Part shown: in pieces, positions 19,625-29,005 of the stretch
Layout: every line of letters starts with the position of its first letter
How positions within the stretch are numbered: position 1 is the stretch's first letter
NCBI RefSeq assembly: GCF_009026825.1
Contig: NZ_CP045032.1
Span: forward strand, 1,364,001-1,428,000
Source: Corynebacterium urogenitale
GTDB taxonomy: Bacteria; Actinomycetota; Actinomycetes; Mycobacteriales; Mycobacteriaceae
Direction of reading: 5' to 3'
DNA length: 64,000 bases
Translations under genes and position numbers: made by a program
The notes under the pieces: model-generated
Database searches by the model: none
The model's input: only the letters and a program-made list of their open reading frames with translations
Told to the model about the DNA's origin: nothing

Positions 19625-19945
19625 TCAGTTATCCGGAAGTTGCAATTCCGGCTTATCGAGCTCCTCAATATTGAAGTCCTTGTACGTGATGACCCGGACG
19701 AATCGGACGAAACGTGCTGGACGGTACATATCCCACACCCACGCATCGGACATCCGGAGCTCGTAGTAGACCTCCCCACCCGAGTTGCGGGGAAAGACCT
19801 CGACAACGTTGGCCAGGTAGAAACGCCGCTCCGTTTCCACCACGTAGGAAAATTGGCTGACCACATCGCGGTATTCGCGGTACATGGACAGTTCAACGTT
19901 TGCTTCGTAGTCGTCCAGCTCTTCTGCGCTCACTTGAGCCTCCAC
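19625..19945 (-). CDS. DUF2469 protein
   Basis: This 106-residue acidic protein is characteristic of actinobacteria. It is recognisable by YEANVELSMYREYRDVVSQFSYVVETERRFYLAN and by the WVWDMYRPARFV segment. It has no membrane helix or signal sequence. Translation may start at the listed ATG or at the GTG four codons later (SAEELDDYEAN). It sits 15 bp after rnhB and is closed by a terminator. The family is nearly always found between rnhB and yraN, but its function is unknown. Confidence 0.9.
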   Translation of the reverse strand: MEAQVSAEELDDYEANVELSMYREYRDVVSQFSYVVETERRFYLANVVEVFPRNSGGEVYYELRMSDAWVWDMYRPARFVRFVRVITYKDFNIEELDKPELQLPDN

Positions 19946-19960
19946 ACCTTCCGAGACGTG

Positions 19961-20662
19961 TCACTTGACGTTGGTTTCGCGCTGCCGCGCCTCATATTCC
20001 GCACGCGCCGCAGCCACATTCTTGTAAGTGTAACGGTGATGCGGGGTTCCACCGTGGAGACTCACCGCACGCATGTGTTCCGCCGTGCCATATCCCTTAT
20101 GCCCCGCTAATCCGTAACCGGGAAACTCGGTGTCCAGATCCACCATCGCTCTGTCCCTACTAACTTTCGCTAGGACGCTGGCGGCACTGATGCACCGTGA
20201 GACTTGGTCACCTTTGAGAACCGGGAGGTGTGGCTGGACGAGGCCCGGCACCTTCATCGCATCCGTCAGCACGTACCCCGGCTGTACCGCCAACTGCGCC
20301 ACCGCTCTGCGCATTCCGTCCAGGTTTGCGGGTTGGATGCCCCTGACGTCGATCTCCGACGCCGACACGTGCACGATGGAATAAGCAACCGCAACATCTC
20401 GAATAATGCCGTAGAGTTCGTCCCGTCTTTTTGCAGAGAGCTTCTTGGAATCCGTCAGTTTGTCCAGCTCCGGTAGGGGCCCCGCTGGCAGAATGCACGC
20501 GGCAATGCTGATCGGGCCACAACATGCGCCGCGGCCAGCTTCATCCACGCCGGCTACTGGTCCGAGTGCGGCTCGTTCAAGAGCATGCTCCACCGTGCGC
20601 GAATGTGGCATCGAGCGCAAGGAGCGGCGGAACAGCCGTGCGGGGTGATCGGGAGGCAACAT
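19961..20662 (-). CDS. rnhB: Ribonuclease HII
   Basis: RNase HII removes ribonucleotides from DNA and RNA primers. The 233-residue protein contains the catalytic GVDEAGRGACCGPISIAA (Asp-Glu pair) and LTDSKKLSAKRRDEL. The third acidic residue lies in VLTDAM and the final Asp probably in ASVLAKVSRDRAMVDL. The first ~35 residues are poorly conserved, so an internal start (20611) is possible. It lies between lepB (12 bp upstream) and DUF2469. Confidence 0.95.
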   Translation of the reverse strand: MLPPDHPARLFRRSLRSMPHSRTVEHALERAALGPVAGVDEAGRGACCGPISIAACILPAGPLPELDKLTDSKKLSAKRRDELYGIIRDVAVAYSIVHVSASEIDVRGIQPANLDGMRRAVAQLAVQPGYVLTDAMKVPGLVQPHLPVLKGDQVSRCISAASVLAKVSRDRAMVDLDTEFPGYGLAGHKGYGTAEHMRAVSLHGGTPHHRYTYKNVAAARAEYEARQRETNVK

Positions 20663-20674
20663 TGCGTCGAGGCG

Positions 20675-21457
20675 CTATGCGGCGGTCTGGTTTTCCACTG
20701 CTTCTACTCGGCCAGTGTGCTGGAACGGCAAAACGATGGCTTCTACGCGTCCCACGACATTGTCGACCGGAATAGTTCCTTGGAATTCATCCCCCATATG
20801 TCCACGGGAATCCAGGGAGTTGGTGCGATTATCACCCATCAGCCACAGTCGATCATCAGGCACGGTGATCGGGCCGAAGTATTCGCCTCCACACGCATCG
20901 GAACCGGTTTGCTGGTTCACGGGATTGACTGGCGGAGTGTTGATGTACGGTTCGTTGAGCAGCTTTCCGTCAACCATCACACCGGGATCTCCCTCGAGGC
21001 ACTGCACGGTCTGACCACCCGTGGCGATCACGCGCTTGACCAGCGTGTTCTCATCAGGCGCGAGGAGCCCGATGTAGCTTGCAGCGTTCTGGATTCCGCG
21101 GATCACATCATTGGAGCTGCGCTGGGACGTGTAGCCGGTGTTCCACGACTCCTCACCCACGAACACAACCACCTCACCCGGCTCCGGCGATTCCCCTTCG
21201 CCGTAGGCCAGCTTGTTGACGAAGATCCGGTCTGGGGTGCAGCCGGCACAGCCGTGCAACGTCGGCTGCATAGACTCCGATGGGATGAGGTACAACCGTC
21301 CGATAAAGGTATTGAAAGCGCCGAGGATCAACAAGGTCACCACGACAATGATGGGAATCTCTACCCACCATGGGTAGGACTTCTTTTCCTTGGGTTCTTT
21401 CCGCCTGCGAGGCTCGGATGAACGGTCTGCCTGGGGATCTGCACTGCGATCGGTCAC
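20675..21457 (-). CDS. lepB: Signal peptidase I
   Basis: LepB removes signal peptides from Sec and Tat substrates at the membrane surface. From the GTG start at 21457 the protein has 260 residues: a charged cytosolic tail, one membrane helix (about 32-52), then the S26 catalytic domain. Ser62 (PSESMQP) and Lys141 (LVKRVIATGG) form the catalytic dyad, and GDNRTNSLDSRGH is the conserved box E. The open frame extends upstream to 21811 through sequence belonging to rplS and the terminator, so that extension is not coding. No good Shine-Dalgarno sequence was found for the GTG. Confidence 0.92.
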   Translation of the reverse strand: MTDRSADPQADRSSEPRRRKEPKEKKSYPWWVEIPIIVVVTLLILGAFNTFIGRLYLIPSESMQPTLHGCAGCTPDRIFVNKLAYGEGESPEPGEVVVFVGEESWNTGYTSQRSSNDVIRGIQNAASYIGLLAPDENTLVKRVIATGGQTVQCLEGDPGVMVDGKLLNEPYINTPPVNPVNQQTGSDACGGEYFGPITVPDDRLWLMGDNRTNSLDSRGHMGDEFQGTIPVDNVVGRVEAIVLPFQHTGRVEAVENQTAA

Positions 21458-21534
21458 AAAGAGCAAGGGTACCAGTCGGCCGGGCGATTCCCGCGCAGCC
21501 TGCGGCCCGATGTTGCCGAAAAATGATACGAAAA

Positions 21535-21566
21535 ACCGGCACCACGAAGAAGTTTCGTGTGCCGGT
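21535..21566 (-). terminator. Rho-independent terminator of rplS
   Basis: On the minus strand an imperfect 13-bp stem (ACCGGCAC.ACGAA pairing with TTCGTG.TGCCGGT, one bulge) is followed by TTTTTCG. It lies about 30 bp after the rplS stop codon and before lepB. Confidence 0.85.
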
Positions 21567-21596
21567 CTCCTGTGCTTGGCCCGAGGGCCAATAGCT

Positions 21597-21938
21597 TTAG
21601 CGCTTCTCCTTGATCTTGGCTGCCTTGCCACGCAGGTTGCGCAGGTAGTACAGCTTTGCGCGGCGAACCTTACCGCGGGAGAGAACGTCGATGTGGTCGA
21701 TGTTTGGAGAGTGAACCGGGAAGGTACGCTCCACACCGATGCCGAAGGACACCTTGCGGACGGTGAAGGTCTCACGGATGCCCGAGTTCTGACGACGAAT
21801 GACGACGCCACGGAACACCTGGATACGGGACTTGGAGCCCTCGATAACCTTCACGTGAACATCCAGGGTGTCGCCCGGACGGAAGTCAGGAATGTCGGAA
21901 CGCAGCTGCGCTGCATCAACCTTGTCAAGAATGTGCAT
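21597..21938 (-). CDS. rplS: 50S ribosomal protein L19
   Basis: L19 lies at the 30S-50S interface. The 113-residue protein shows [35 protein letters not shown] and the C-terminal [30 protein letters not shown] precedes the ATG. In many bacteria rplS closes the rpsP-rimM-trmD operon; here it is about 9 kb away, next to lepB, as in other corynebacteria. It is followed by a terminator. A 7-bp inverted repeat lies in its leader (22011-22035). Confidence 0.97.
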   Translation of the reverse strand: MHILDKVDAAQLRSDIPDFRPGDTLDVHVKVIEGSKSRIQVFRGVVIRRQNSGIRETFTVRKVSFGIGVERTFPVHSPNIDHIDVLSRGKVRRAKLYYLRNLRGKAAKIKEKR

Positions 21939-22010
21939 GGAATAATTTCCTTATGTACTCGCCTGGATAGAGGATCCTCGCGGCTTTTCGTCCCTAGTGG
22001 CGCGCCTACG

Positions 22011-22035
22011 GGTTCATACCCACAACTGATGAACC
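22011..22035 (-). repeat. Inverted repeat in rplS leader
   Basis: GGTTCAT (22011-22017) and ATGAACC (22029-22035) form a perfect 7-bp dyad with an 11-nt spacer. It is about 75 bp upstream of the rplS start and 55 bp after tex. It may be an RNA hairpin of the rplS leader, a tex terminator without a U-tract, or an operator. Confidence 0.35.
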
Positions 22036-22089
22036 AAAGTAGTATGCCAGCCTCAAACACCTGCAGGCAAATCCGACACGGGCTGAACT

Positions 22090-24414
22090 CTAGCTTCCGA
22101 AACCAGCCTTGCGCAGCGCGTCGGCCATCGATCCACCACTGCGCTGGCGCCCACCACGCTGCCCCTTCCGGTTCTGTGCTGCCTGGCGGGAACCGGCCTT
22201 CCGATTGTCGCCCTGCGCTTTCTTGACCTTCTGTGGTTCGTCATTGAGGCGTAGTGACAGACCGATGCGGTTGCGCTTCTCATCGACTTCAAGCACACGG
22301 ACTTTCACGACTTGGCCGGAATTGACAACCTCATGAGGGTCGGAGACGTAGCGATCGCTCATCGCAGAGATGTGCACCAGGCCGTCTTGGTGTACCCCCA
22401 CATCAACGAAGGCACCAAAGGCAGCGACATTGGTCACCGTGCCTTCGAGAATCATTCCGGGTTTCAGGTCGCTCACCTTTTCCACGCCTTCGGCCAGCGC
22501 AGCGGTCTTGAACGTCGGGCGGGGATCGCGCCCTGGCTTGTCCAGCTCGGCGAGGACGTCGGTCACCGTCGGTACACCGAAGGTCTCATCCGCATAGCTC
22601 TGTGGTTTCAACGACGCCAGCACTCGGCTATTGCCAATGAGTTCTGTGATGCTCAGGCCCGTGTCCTCGGAAATACGATGGACGAGTGGGTAGGCCTCGG
22701 GGTGCACTGCAGAGGCATCGAGTGGATCCTTACCATCCCGGATGCGCAGGAAGCCTGCCGCCTGCTCAAAGGCTTTTGGCCCGAGACGTGGCACTTTGAG
22801 TAGTTCCTTGCGGGAGCTAAAGGCGCCGTTTTCGTCGCGGTAGGCGACGATATTGTCGGCCAAAGTCGGCGTGACACCCGCCACCCGCCGCAGCAACTGG
22901 GCGGAAGCGGAGTTCAGATCCACACCGACGGAGTTCACTGCGTCTTCCACCACGGAGTCCAATCCTGCCGCAAGCAGTGTCTGATTCACATCGTGTTGAT
23001 ATTGCCCCACACCGATGGACTTTGGATCGATCTTCACCAGTTCAGCCAGCGGATCCTGGAGGCGTCGAGCAATAGACACAGCGCCACGCAGGGAGACGTC
23101 CATCTCTGGGAATTCGGCAGCAGCCACCTCGGAGGCCGAGTAAACCGAGGCTCCCGACTCGGAGACGATCACGGGCTGCGGCTTTTTCCCTCCTGCCTGA
23201 GCGATGAGGTCGGCGACCTCACGGGCCAATTTCTCCGTTTCTCGAGAGGCCGTTCCGTTACCCACGGCCAGCAGCTCCACGCCATGTGCGGCAGAGAGCT
23301 CAGCCAACACTGTGCGCGCCTGTTCCCACTTCGCTGCACCGCTGTGTGGATAGACGATGACGGTATCGAGCACCTTTCCCGTGGCATCCACGACGGCGCA
23401 CTTCACACCATTGCGGTACCCCGGATCCAGCCCCAATGTCGCTCGTTGACCAGCTGGAGCGGCGAGCAGCAAGTCCTTCAAGTTTCGGGAAAAGACCTCG
23501 ACAGCCCCATCATCCGCACGCTCTTTCAACTTCATGCGTACATCCACGGCCGAGCTCACGGACAATTTCGTGCGCCAGGCGAAGCGCACGCACTCAGCGC
23601 GGAACGCGTCGGCAGCATCCCCGTGAGGCTCCAATCCTGCATCGTGGGCGATAAGCTGCTCGAAGTACTCGTTGTCTTCCTGCGGATCCTCACCAGTACC
23701 GGCACCAAAGTTGACGCGCAGGACGCCTTCGTTTTCCCCACGCAGAAGCGCAAGGATGCGGTGGCTCGGCAATTGAGTGAAAGGCTCAGAGAATTCGAAG
23801 TAATCGCGGTACTTCGCTCCCGCATCCTCCACTCCCTCCACGACAGAGGCAGTGGCATGGCCACGGGAATAGAACTCGTCGCGAACATGGCCCACCACAT
23901 CGGCGTTCGTGGCAATATCCTCAACGACAATGTGGCGAGCTCCAGTCAGCACAGCACTAGCATCAGGGAAGCCTTCAGTGATGTAGTCGGCGGCCAGCTC
24001 AGCAGGATCAGTCGACACTCCGTCAACCAGTTGGCAGGCCAGAGGTTCCAAACCGGCCTCGCGAGCAATCGCTGCCTTCGTGCGACGCTTGGTTTTGTAG
24101 GGCAGGTACAGATCCTCGAGGCGAGCCTTGGTCTCCACGCCGAGGATCTCAGCCTTGAGTTCCTCCGTCAGCTTGCCCTGGGCGTCGATAGCGTCGAGAA
24201 CGGTGGCCTTGCGCTCCTCCAGTTCACGGAGATAGTGCAGGCGTGCCTCTAAGGTGCGCAGTTGTGAATCGTCCAGTCCCCCAGTGACTTCTTTTCGGTA
24301 GCGAGCGATGAAAGGCACCGTGTTTCCCTCGTCGAGAAGGGCGATGGTGGCGTGGACGTTGTTCTCCGGCACACTCAGTTCGCGTGCGATGGTCTGGACA
24401 ATCATTCCGACCAT
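22090..24414 (-). CDS. tex: Tex family S1 RNA-binding transcription accessory protein
   Basis: Tex is a nucleic-acid-binding protein related to eukaryotic Spt6. The 774-residue product contains the N-terminal helical region (IARELSVPENNVHATIALLDEGNTVPFIARYRKE), a YqgF/RNase-H-like domain (LGLDPGYRNGVKCAVVDATGKVLDTVIVYPH), helix-hairpin-helix motifs (VGVDLNSASAQLLRRVAGV) and a C-terminal S1 domain (GMILEGTVTNVAAFGAFVDVGVHQDGLVHIS), then a basic Gly/Arg tail. The frame is open up to 24822, but that stretch is better explained by the overlapping gene at 24416-24844. I therefore start at the ATG at 24414, two bases after that gene's stop. It appears to be last in the betT-ALDH operon. Confidence 0.93.
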   Translation of the reverse strand: MVGMIVQTIARELSVPENNVHATIALLDEGNTVPFIARYRKEVTGGLDDSQLRTLEARLHYLRELEERKATVLDAIDAQGKLTEELKAEILGVETKARLEDLYLPYKTKRRTKAAIAREAGLEPLACQLVDGVSTDPAELAADYITEGFPDASAVLTGARHIVVEDIATNADVVGHVRDEFYSRGHATASVVEGVEDAGAKYRDYFEFSEPFTQLPSHRILALLRGENEGVLRVNFGAGTGEDPQEDNEYFEQLIAHDAGLEPHGDAADAFRAECVRFAWRTKLSVSSAVDVRMKLKERADDGAVEVFSRNLKDLLLAAPAGQRATLGLDPGYRNGVKCAVVDATGKVLDTVIVYPHSGAAKWEQARTVLAELSAAHGVELLAVGNGTASRETEKLAREVADLIAQAGGKKPQPVIVSESGASVYSASEVAAAEFPEMDVSLRGAVSIARRLQDPLAELVKIDPKSIGVGQYQHDVNQTLLAAGLDSVVEDAVNSVGVDLNSASAQLLRRVAGVTPTLADNIVAYRDENGAFSSRKELLKVPRLGPKAFEQAAGFLRIRDGKDPLDASAVHPEAYPLVHRISEDTGLSITELIGNSRVLASLKPQSYADETFGVPTVTDVLAELDKPGRDPRPTFKTAALAEGVEKVSDLKPGMILEGTVTNVAAFGAFVDVGVHQDGLVHISAMSDRYVSDPHEVVNSGQVVKVRVLEVDEKRNRIGLSLRLNDEPQKVKKAQGDNRKAGSRQAAQNRKGQRGGRQRSGGSMADALRKAGFGS

Positions 24415-24415
24415 G

Positions 24416-24844
24416 TTAGCCGGACTCATCGAGCCGACAGACGATGGGGAGGGACAGATCCTCCTCTCGCAGCGTGCCCAGGCGAGTAGATCCGTACCAG
24501 AGTCCTTCCGAACCGTCCGGAGCGGGAGGCAGGGCAGCTGCGACCGCAACGGAAATCGTCTGGGTCGTGGACTCGGTAGCCAGGCCGGCTCCTGCATCCA
24601 CAGTCTCTGCCGTGCGAGCCCCGACGAGAATGCGGTGGAGACTTTCGGCGATCGGCGGAGAATCGAAGCGCTGCTCGTACTCGGTGACCAGCATGTTGTC
24701 CGGTTCGCAGCCTGATCCAACATCCATGATGTGCACGGAAAGCACCTCAACGCCACGCGAGGCGAGCGAGTCTGCGATCGCCCGTGCTGTCGCCTCAACC
24801 TCCGTGGCTCGCAGCAGCACATTGATATCCGTGACGGTGTGCAT
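24416..24844 (-). CDS. Hypothetical protein, 142 aa
   Basis: I do not recognise this protein. It begins MHTVTDINVLLRATEVEAT and is acidic. It alternates helical and beta-like segments (GVEVLSVHIMDVG, TISVAVAAALPP), and has no membrane segment or signal sequence. A GGAGCGAGG-type ribosome-binding site precedes the ATG. It starts 20 bp after the aldehyde dehydrogenase and ends one base before tex, so translation with tex is probably coupled. The alternative frame on the same strand is Cys/Arg/Ser-rich and looks like a shadow, which supports this frame as coding. Confidence 0.65.
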   Translation of the reverse strand: MHTVTDINVLLRATEVEATARAIADSLASRGVEVLSVHIMDVGSGCEPDNMLVTEYEQRFDSPPIAESLHRILVGARTAETVDAGAGLATESTTQTISVAVAAALPPAPDGSEGLWYGSTRLGTLREEDLSLPIVCRLDESG

Positions 24845-24864
24845 CGCCTCGCTCCGTACGTGAC

Positions 24865-26430
24865 TTATCCCTTGAATTGGCCTGTGACTGCCGGTGCCAG
24901 ATTGGTGTACACGTGCTTGTGCTCCTGGTACTCGGCGAGGCCCGTGGGCCCGAGCTCACGGCCATTGCCGGACTGCTTCATTCCGCCCCATTCCGCCTGT
25001 GGCAGGTAAGGGTGGAAATCGTTAATCCAGATGGTGCCGTGGCGCATTGCGCGGGCCATCCGCTCGGCTCGGCCAGCATCGCTCGTCCACACCGCTCCCG
25101 CTAGGCCGTACTCGGTGTCGTTGGCGATGGCAACCGCCTCTTCTTCGGTCCGGAAGGTCTCAACCGTCACGGTCGGCCCGAAAGCCTCATCGTGCACGCA
25201 ATCCATCTCTCGGGTGCAGCCATCAATCACCGTGGGAAGGTAGTACATGCCCGCGGTCAGGTCGGTTTCGCCCGTGCCATGTCCGGAGGTGTTGTCCTCG
25301 GCGGTGGGAATGCGTCCGCCCGTGAGGATAGTTGCTCCCTGCTCGCGCGCCTTATCGACGTAAGCGGCGACCTTGTCTCGGTGCTCCTCGGAAATCAGCG
25401 GGCCGGTCTCCGCGATGGAATCGCGTGGACCGCCGACCTTGATCTGTTCTGCGCGCTTGGCAACCTCCTCCACAAACTTGTCGTGGATGGATTCCTCCAC
25501 GATCAGCCGCGATCCTGCGGAACAAACCTGGCCAGAGTGGAAGAATGCCGCGCACAGAGCGTTATCCACGGCAGCCTCGAAGTCCGCATCAGCAAAGATC
25601 ACATTTGGATTCTTGCCACCGAGCTCGAGCGCCACGCGCTTGACACTCTTTGCTGCGTTCTCCGCGATGATGCGCCCCGTCACCAGCCCGCCGGTGAAGG
25701 ACACCATGTCCACGTCAGGGTGGGTAGACAGAGGATTACCGCATTGGGCACCGGCACCTGTGATGAGGTTTGCCACGCCATCAGGAAGGCCTGCCTCCTT
25801 CAGCATGGTCATCAGCATCATCGCGGTGTGAGGTGTGAGCTCTGCCTGCTTGAGCACAAAAGTGTTGCCTGCGGCGATGGCTGGAGCGACCTTCCAACTG
25901 ACCTGCAGCAGAGGGTAATTCCATGGTGTGATCAAGCCGCAGACGCCGACCGGCTCGGCGTCGATGCGGGAGCGAACGTTCGCATCGCCCGGATCAACTA
26001 CGCGGCCGGCCTCGTGGGAAGCCAAGGTACCGAAGTAGTCAAATGCGCCGGCGATATCATCCATATCCGCGAGGGACTCTTCAAGGCGCTTGCCGGTATC
26101 CGCGGACTCCGCATTCGCCAGCTCCTCCTTGTTGTTGCGGATCTGTTCCGCAACGCGCAAGAGCAGTTTGCCACGCTCCATTGCCGGAACGCTGGACCAC
26201 ACTCCCGAATCGAAGGCCTTGCGGGCCGCCGCGATAGCGCGCTCGGTGTCCTCCTCGGAAGCCTCGGATACGACGCCGACGGTCGTGCCATCGGCCGGAT
26301 TGATAATGGTGCGCGTTTCTCCAGAAGCTGCTGGCTCCCACTGACCATCGATAAACAGAGAAGCCGGGGCGGCACCAGAGTGAACGCCAGCCAAGAGCTC
26401 GCTGGTCTTCGGGTCGAACAAAGTTGTCAC
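24865..26430 (-). CDS. betB: Betaine-aldehyde dehydrogenase (ALDH family)
   Basis: This 521-residue NAD(P)-dependent aldehyde dehydrogenase probably oxidises betaine aldehyde to glycine betaine. Family motifs include the active-site Glu in VALELGGKNPNVIF, the nucleophilic Cys in FHSGQVCSAGSR, and NYPLLQVSWKVAPAIAAGN. The GTG start at 26430 has GAGGAG nine bases upstream. It is 69 bp after the choline transporter gene and near a divergent choline dehydrogenase, which supports the BetB role. Other aldehydes are possible, as the ALDH fold does not by itself fix the substrate. Confidence 0.85.
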   Translation of the reverse strand: MTTLFDPKTSELLAGVHSGAAPASLFIDGQWEPAASGETRTIINPADGTTVGVVSEASEEDTERAIAAARKAFDSGVWSSVPAMERGKLLLRVAEQIRNNKEELANAESADTGKRLEESLADMDDIAGAFDYFGTLASHEAGRVVDPGDANVRSRIDAEPVGVCGLITPWNYPLLQVSWKVAPAIAAGNTFVLKQAELTPHTAMMLMTMLKEAGLPDGVANLITGAGAQCGNPLSTHPDVDMVSFTGGLVTGRIIAENAAKSVKRVALELGGKNPNVIFADADFEAAVDNALCAAFFHSGQVCSAGSRLIVEESIHDKFVEEVAKRAEQIKVGGPRDSIAETGPLISEEHRDKVAAYVDKAREQGATILTGGRIPTAEDNTSGHGTGETDLTAGMYYLPTVIDGCTREMDCVHDEAFGPTVTVETFRTEEEAVAIANDTEYGLAGAVWTSDAGRAERMARAMRHGTIWINDFHPYLPQAEWGGMKQSGNGRELGPTGLAEYQEHKHVYTNLAPAVTGQFKG

Positions 26431-26499
26431 AGTAAGAAACTCCTCGGGGAGATCGAAAAATGTTTGGTGATGTGGGGTATCTGCTTCTACGATTGCAGC

Positions 26500-28695
26500 T
26501 TAAGCATCCTCCGACCACTCACGCGCTGGCTCCGCTCCGTCTGACATATCGGAGGTGCCAGGCAGATCGCGTTGGATGTGGAGGAACTCCAGGTGACGCT
26601 CGTAGAGGTCCAAGACGTTGTTGATGAGCTGTTCCTGGGTATAGCCAAAGATGTCGTAGCCCAAAGAACCGGTGCGGTCGAAGACCTCCATGCGGTAGTA
26701 CACGTCGCCATCACTCGTGCTCCGTGTGAAGGAAGGCACAGGGTGCTCAATGGGGTAGATCTGGTATCGGAAGTCCTGCTCCTCCCCCAACGCCACAGTG
26801 AGATCCAACTGTTTGACGGGGAGTCCAACAACTTCGGAGCTGACGAGGACACCATCGAGTCCCTGCTCTTCCAATTCGCTGGTGACTTGCGCCAGCGCTG
26901 GTTGCGCTACGGAATCCAAGAAGTCTTGAGCGCGCTTGGCAGAAGGCCAGGTTGACGCACGCGACAGACGACGACGCCAGTTTTGGGCCTGTCCCTCGGA
27001 GCCCGTGCGGGAGGACATCGCGCCGTGGAGAGAGATCAGGCGGGCATCGGCCTGCACCTTCTCGAGGCGGAAGGAACGGATGAGTCCCAACATGATGAGG
27101 TACATCACGAATGCAAAAGGCAGTCCCATAACAATCGTCGCTGACTGCACGGTGGCCACACCATCAATTTGTAGCAACACCACGGTCAGGGCACCGACCA
27201 GTACCGACCAGAACACTCGGCTACCCTTTCCGCCATCCTGGCGGGAATCGGTGATCTTTGATGTGAAATTGGAAAGCACCAAAGCGCCAGAGTCCGCGGA
27301 GGTGATGTACAGCAGCAGTCCAATGAGCGTCGCGAGTCCAATGAGGAACGTCGCCCCCGGCTGGAGCCCCAGCAGATCGTAGAAACCCTGTTCTGGCAGA
27401 TCGACGGTGGTCAGACCAAACTCGCGGTTACCACCGTTGATCACCATATCCAGCGCAGTGTTTCCGAAGAAACTCATCCAGGCGAGAATGAAGAAAAACG
27501 GGATGGTCAGCACACCGAAAACGAACTGGCGTAGGGAACGACCACGGGAAATACGGGCCAGAAACAGGCCCACGAAAGGCGCCCAGGCAACCCACCATGC
27601 CCAGAAGAAGAGTGTCCATCCACCCATCCACTCAGAGATGGCCGCTGGGTCTTCTGCGTAGGCGAAGGTATCCATCGTCATTCCTGGGAATCGGGAGATG
27701 TAGTCACCGATGTTCATCACCAGGGCGTCGAAGAGGAAAGCAGTCCTTCCCGCTGCAACGACCCACACCATCAGGCCGATGGCGAGGAAAACGTTGATTT
27801 CGCTGAGCAGCTTGATGCCTTTATCCACGCCGGAGACGGCCGAGGCTGTGGCGATCACGACGGAAAGGACGACGAGGCCGATTTGTGCGCCGACGCCGAT
27901 CTCGATTCCGAACATGAGGTTCAGGCCGTAGTTCAGTTGGACCACGCCGATACCAAGGGATGCTGCAATACCAAAAACAGTTCCAAGCACGGCAGCGATA
28001 TCCACCGTGTCGCCAATAGGACCGTGGATACGCTTGCCGATCAACGGATAGAGCGCACTACGAATAGCCAATGGCATGTTGATACGATAGGCATAGTAGC
28101 CGAAGGCCATGCCCATGAGCGCGTACATCGCCCAACCGGTGAGGCCGTAGTGGAATAGGGCCCAGACCACCGCCTGTTCAGCGGCTTCGCGAGTCTCGGG
28201 AGTCATGTCCGGTGGCATGAAATACTGCGTAACCGGCTCGGCCACGGAGAAGAACATCAGATCCACACCAATGCCGGCAGCAAAGAGCATGGCAGCCCAG
28301 GAAAAGAGCCGGAACTGTGGCTTGGAGTGGTCGGGGCCGAGGCGCAACTTGCCGTTCTTTGACATTGCCACCCAGAGGACGAAGCCCACGACAATGGTGG
28401 CGGTGAGGATATAGAACCAGCCGAGGTTCGTGGAGATCCAGGCGGTGACATTGCCCAGCACGGTCTCTGCGTTGTCCTTATCTAGCCAAGCCCACAGGAC
28501 GATCGCCAGCACGCCCACAGAGGAGATGCCGAACACCGGCCAGTTGACCTTCGGCGCGGTTACCTCGCCCGGGCTGTAGCCCTCCACGCTGCCTGCTCGA
28601 TAAGAGCCGATGACAACCTCAGGTTGAATGTCGTGAGCACCTCCCCCTGTGCTCCTGTTGTCTTTATTGGCCGACGTATTACCCGACCTTCCCAT
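26500..28695 (-). CDS. betT: BCCT-family choline transporter BetT
   Basis: This is a proton- or sodium-coupled uptake system for choline or related betaines. The 731-residue protein has 12 predicted membrane helices and family sequences such as GIGVDLMFFSVAEPVTQY and HYGLTGWAMYALMGMAFGYYAYR. A long hydrophilic C-terminal domain (~190 residues) follows, as in BetT-type choline carriers; such tails sense osmolarity. The ATG at 28695 is preferred, because the upstream GTG (28713) overlaps the AGGAG ribosome-binding sequence. It is first in the operon with betB and divergent from betA. Confidence 0.88.
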   Translation of the reverse strand: MGRSGNTSANKDNRSTGGGAHDIQPEVVIGSYRAGSVEGYSPGEVTAPKVNWPVFGISSVGVLAIVLWAWLDKDNAETVLGNVTAWISTNLGWFYILTATIVVGFVLWVAMSKNGKLRLGPDHSKPQFRLFSWAAMLFAAGIGVDLMFFSVAEPVTQYFMPPDMTPETREAAEQAVVWALFHYGLTGWAMYALMGMAFGYYAYRINMPLAIRSALYPLIGKRIHGPIGDTVDIAAVLGTVFGIAASLGIGVVQLNYGLNLMFGIEIGVGAQIGLVVLSVVIATASAVSGVDKGIKLLSEINVFLAIGLMVWVVAAGRTAFLFDALVMNIGDYISRFPGMTMDTFAYAEDPAAISEWMGGWTLFFWAWWVAWAPFVGLFLARISRGRSLRQFVFGVLTIPFFFILAWMSFFGNTALDMVINGGNREFGLTTVDLPEQGFYDLLGLQPGATFLIGLATLIGLLLYITSADSGALVLSNFTSKITDSRQDGGKGSRVFWSVLVGALTVVLLQIDGVATVQSATIVMGLPFAFVMYLIMLGLIRSFRLEKVQADARLISLHGAMSSRTGSEGQAQNWRRRLSRASTWPSAKRAQDFLDSVAQPALAQVTSELEEQGLDGVLVSSEVVGLPVKQLDLTVALGEEQDFRYQIYPIEHPVPSFTRSTSDGDVYYRMEVFDRTGSLGYDIFGYTQEQLINNVLDLYERHLEFLHIQRDLPGTSDMSDGAEPAREWSEDA

Positions 28696-28814
28696 ACAGT
28701 CCCAACTCCTCACTACTCTTTACTGAAACGCCAACCGCACCGATGATCTCGACTCTTGGTCGAAAAGTCACGGACACCATTATCCACGAGACGAATACTC
28801 GCGGAGAATCGATT

Positions 28815-28831
28815 CAGTCGGACACTGACTG
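28815..28831. promoter_or_regulatory. Inverted repeat in betT-betA intergenic region
   Basis: CAGTC - 7 bp - GACTG forms a short perfect dyad about midway between the divergent betT and betA genes. No regulator gene lies nearby. A control site for both genes is possible, but a 5-bp dyad has modest statistical weight. Confidence 0.25.
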
Positions 28832-29005
28832 TTGAGGTCCCTGCAGTCGCATAAAACCTTCTCAATCGTTTCAGTGAAAAAACCTCTTTCCGCACGTCAG
28901 AGCCATAAATGTTACTCTGGACGGCGTTGAAACGGGGCAAATCGTCGGTGGTCACAATCCGCCAATGTTCCCGTATGCCCATTGAACGAGGAAAGGGATG
29001 AAGCA

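Noticed and set aside
20675..21811. LepB frame extended to 21811
   Set aside because: The extension passes through the rplS gene and its terminator and is Ser/Arg/Cys-rich; the charged tail plus membrane helix from the GTG at 21457 is a complete signal peptidase.
22090..24822. Tex reading frame open to 24822 (910 residues)
   Set aside because: The extra N-terminal sequence is Cys/Arg/Ser-rich, lacks homology to Tex, and overlaps a better coding frame at 24416-24844 with a good ribosome-binding site.
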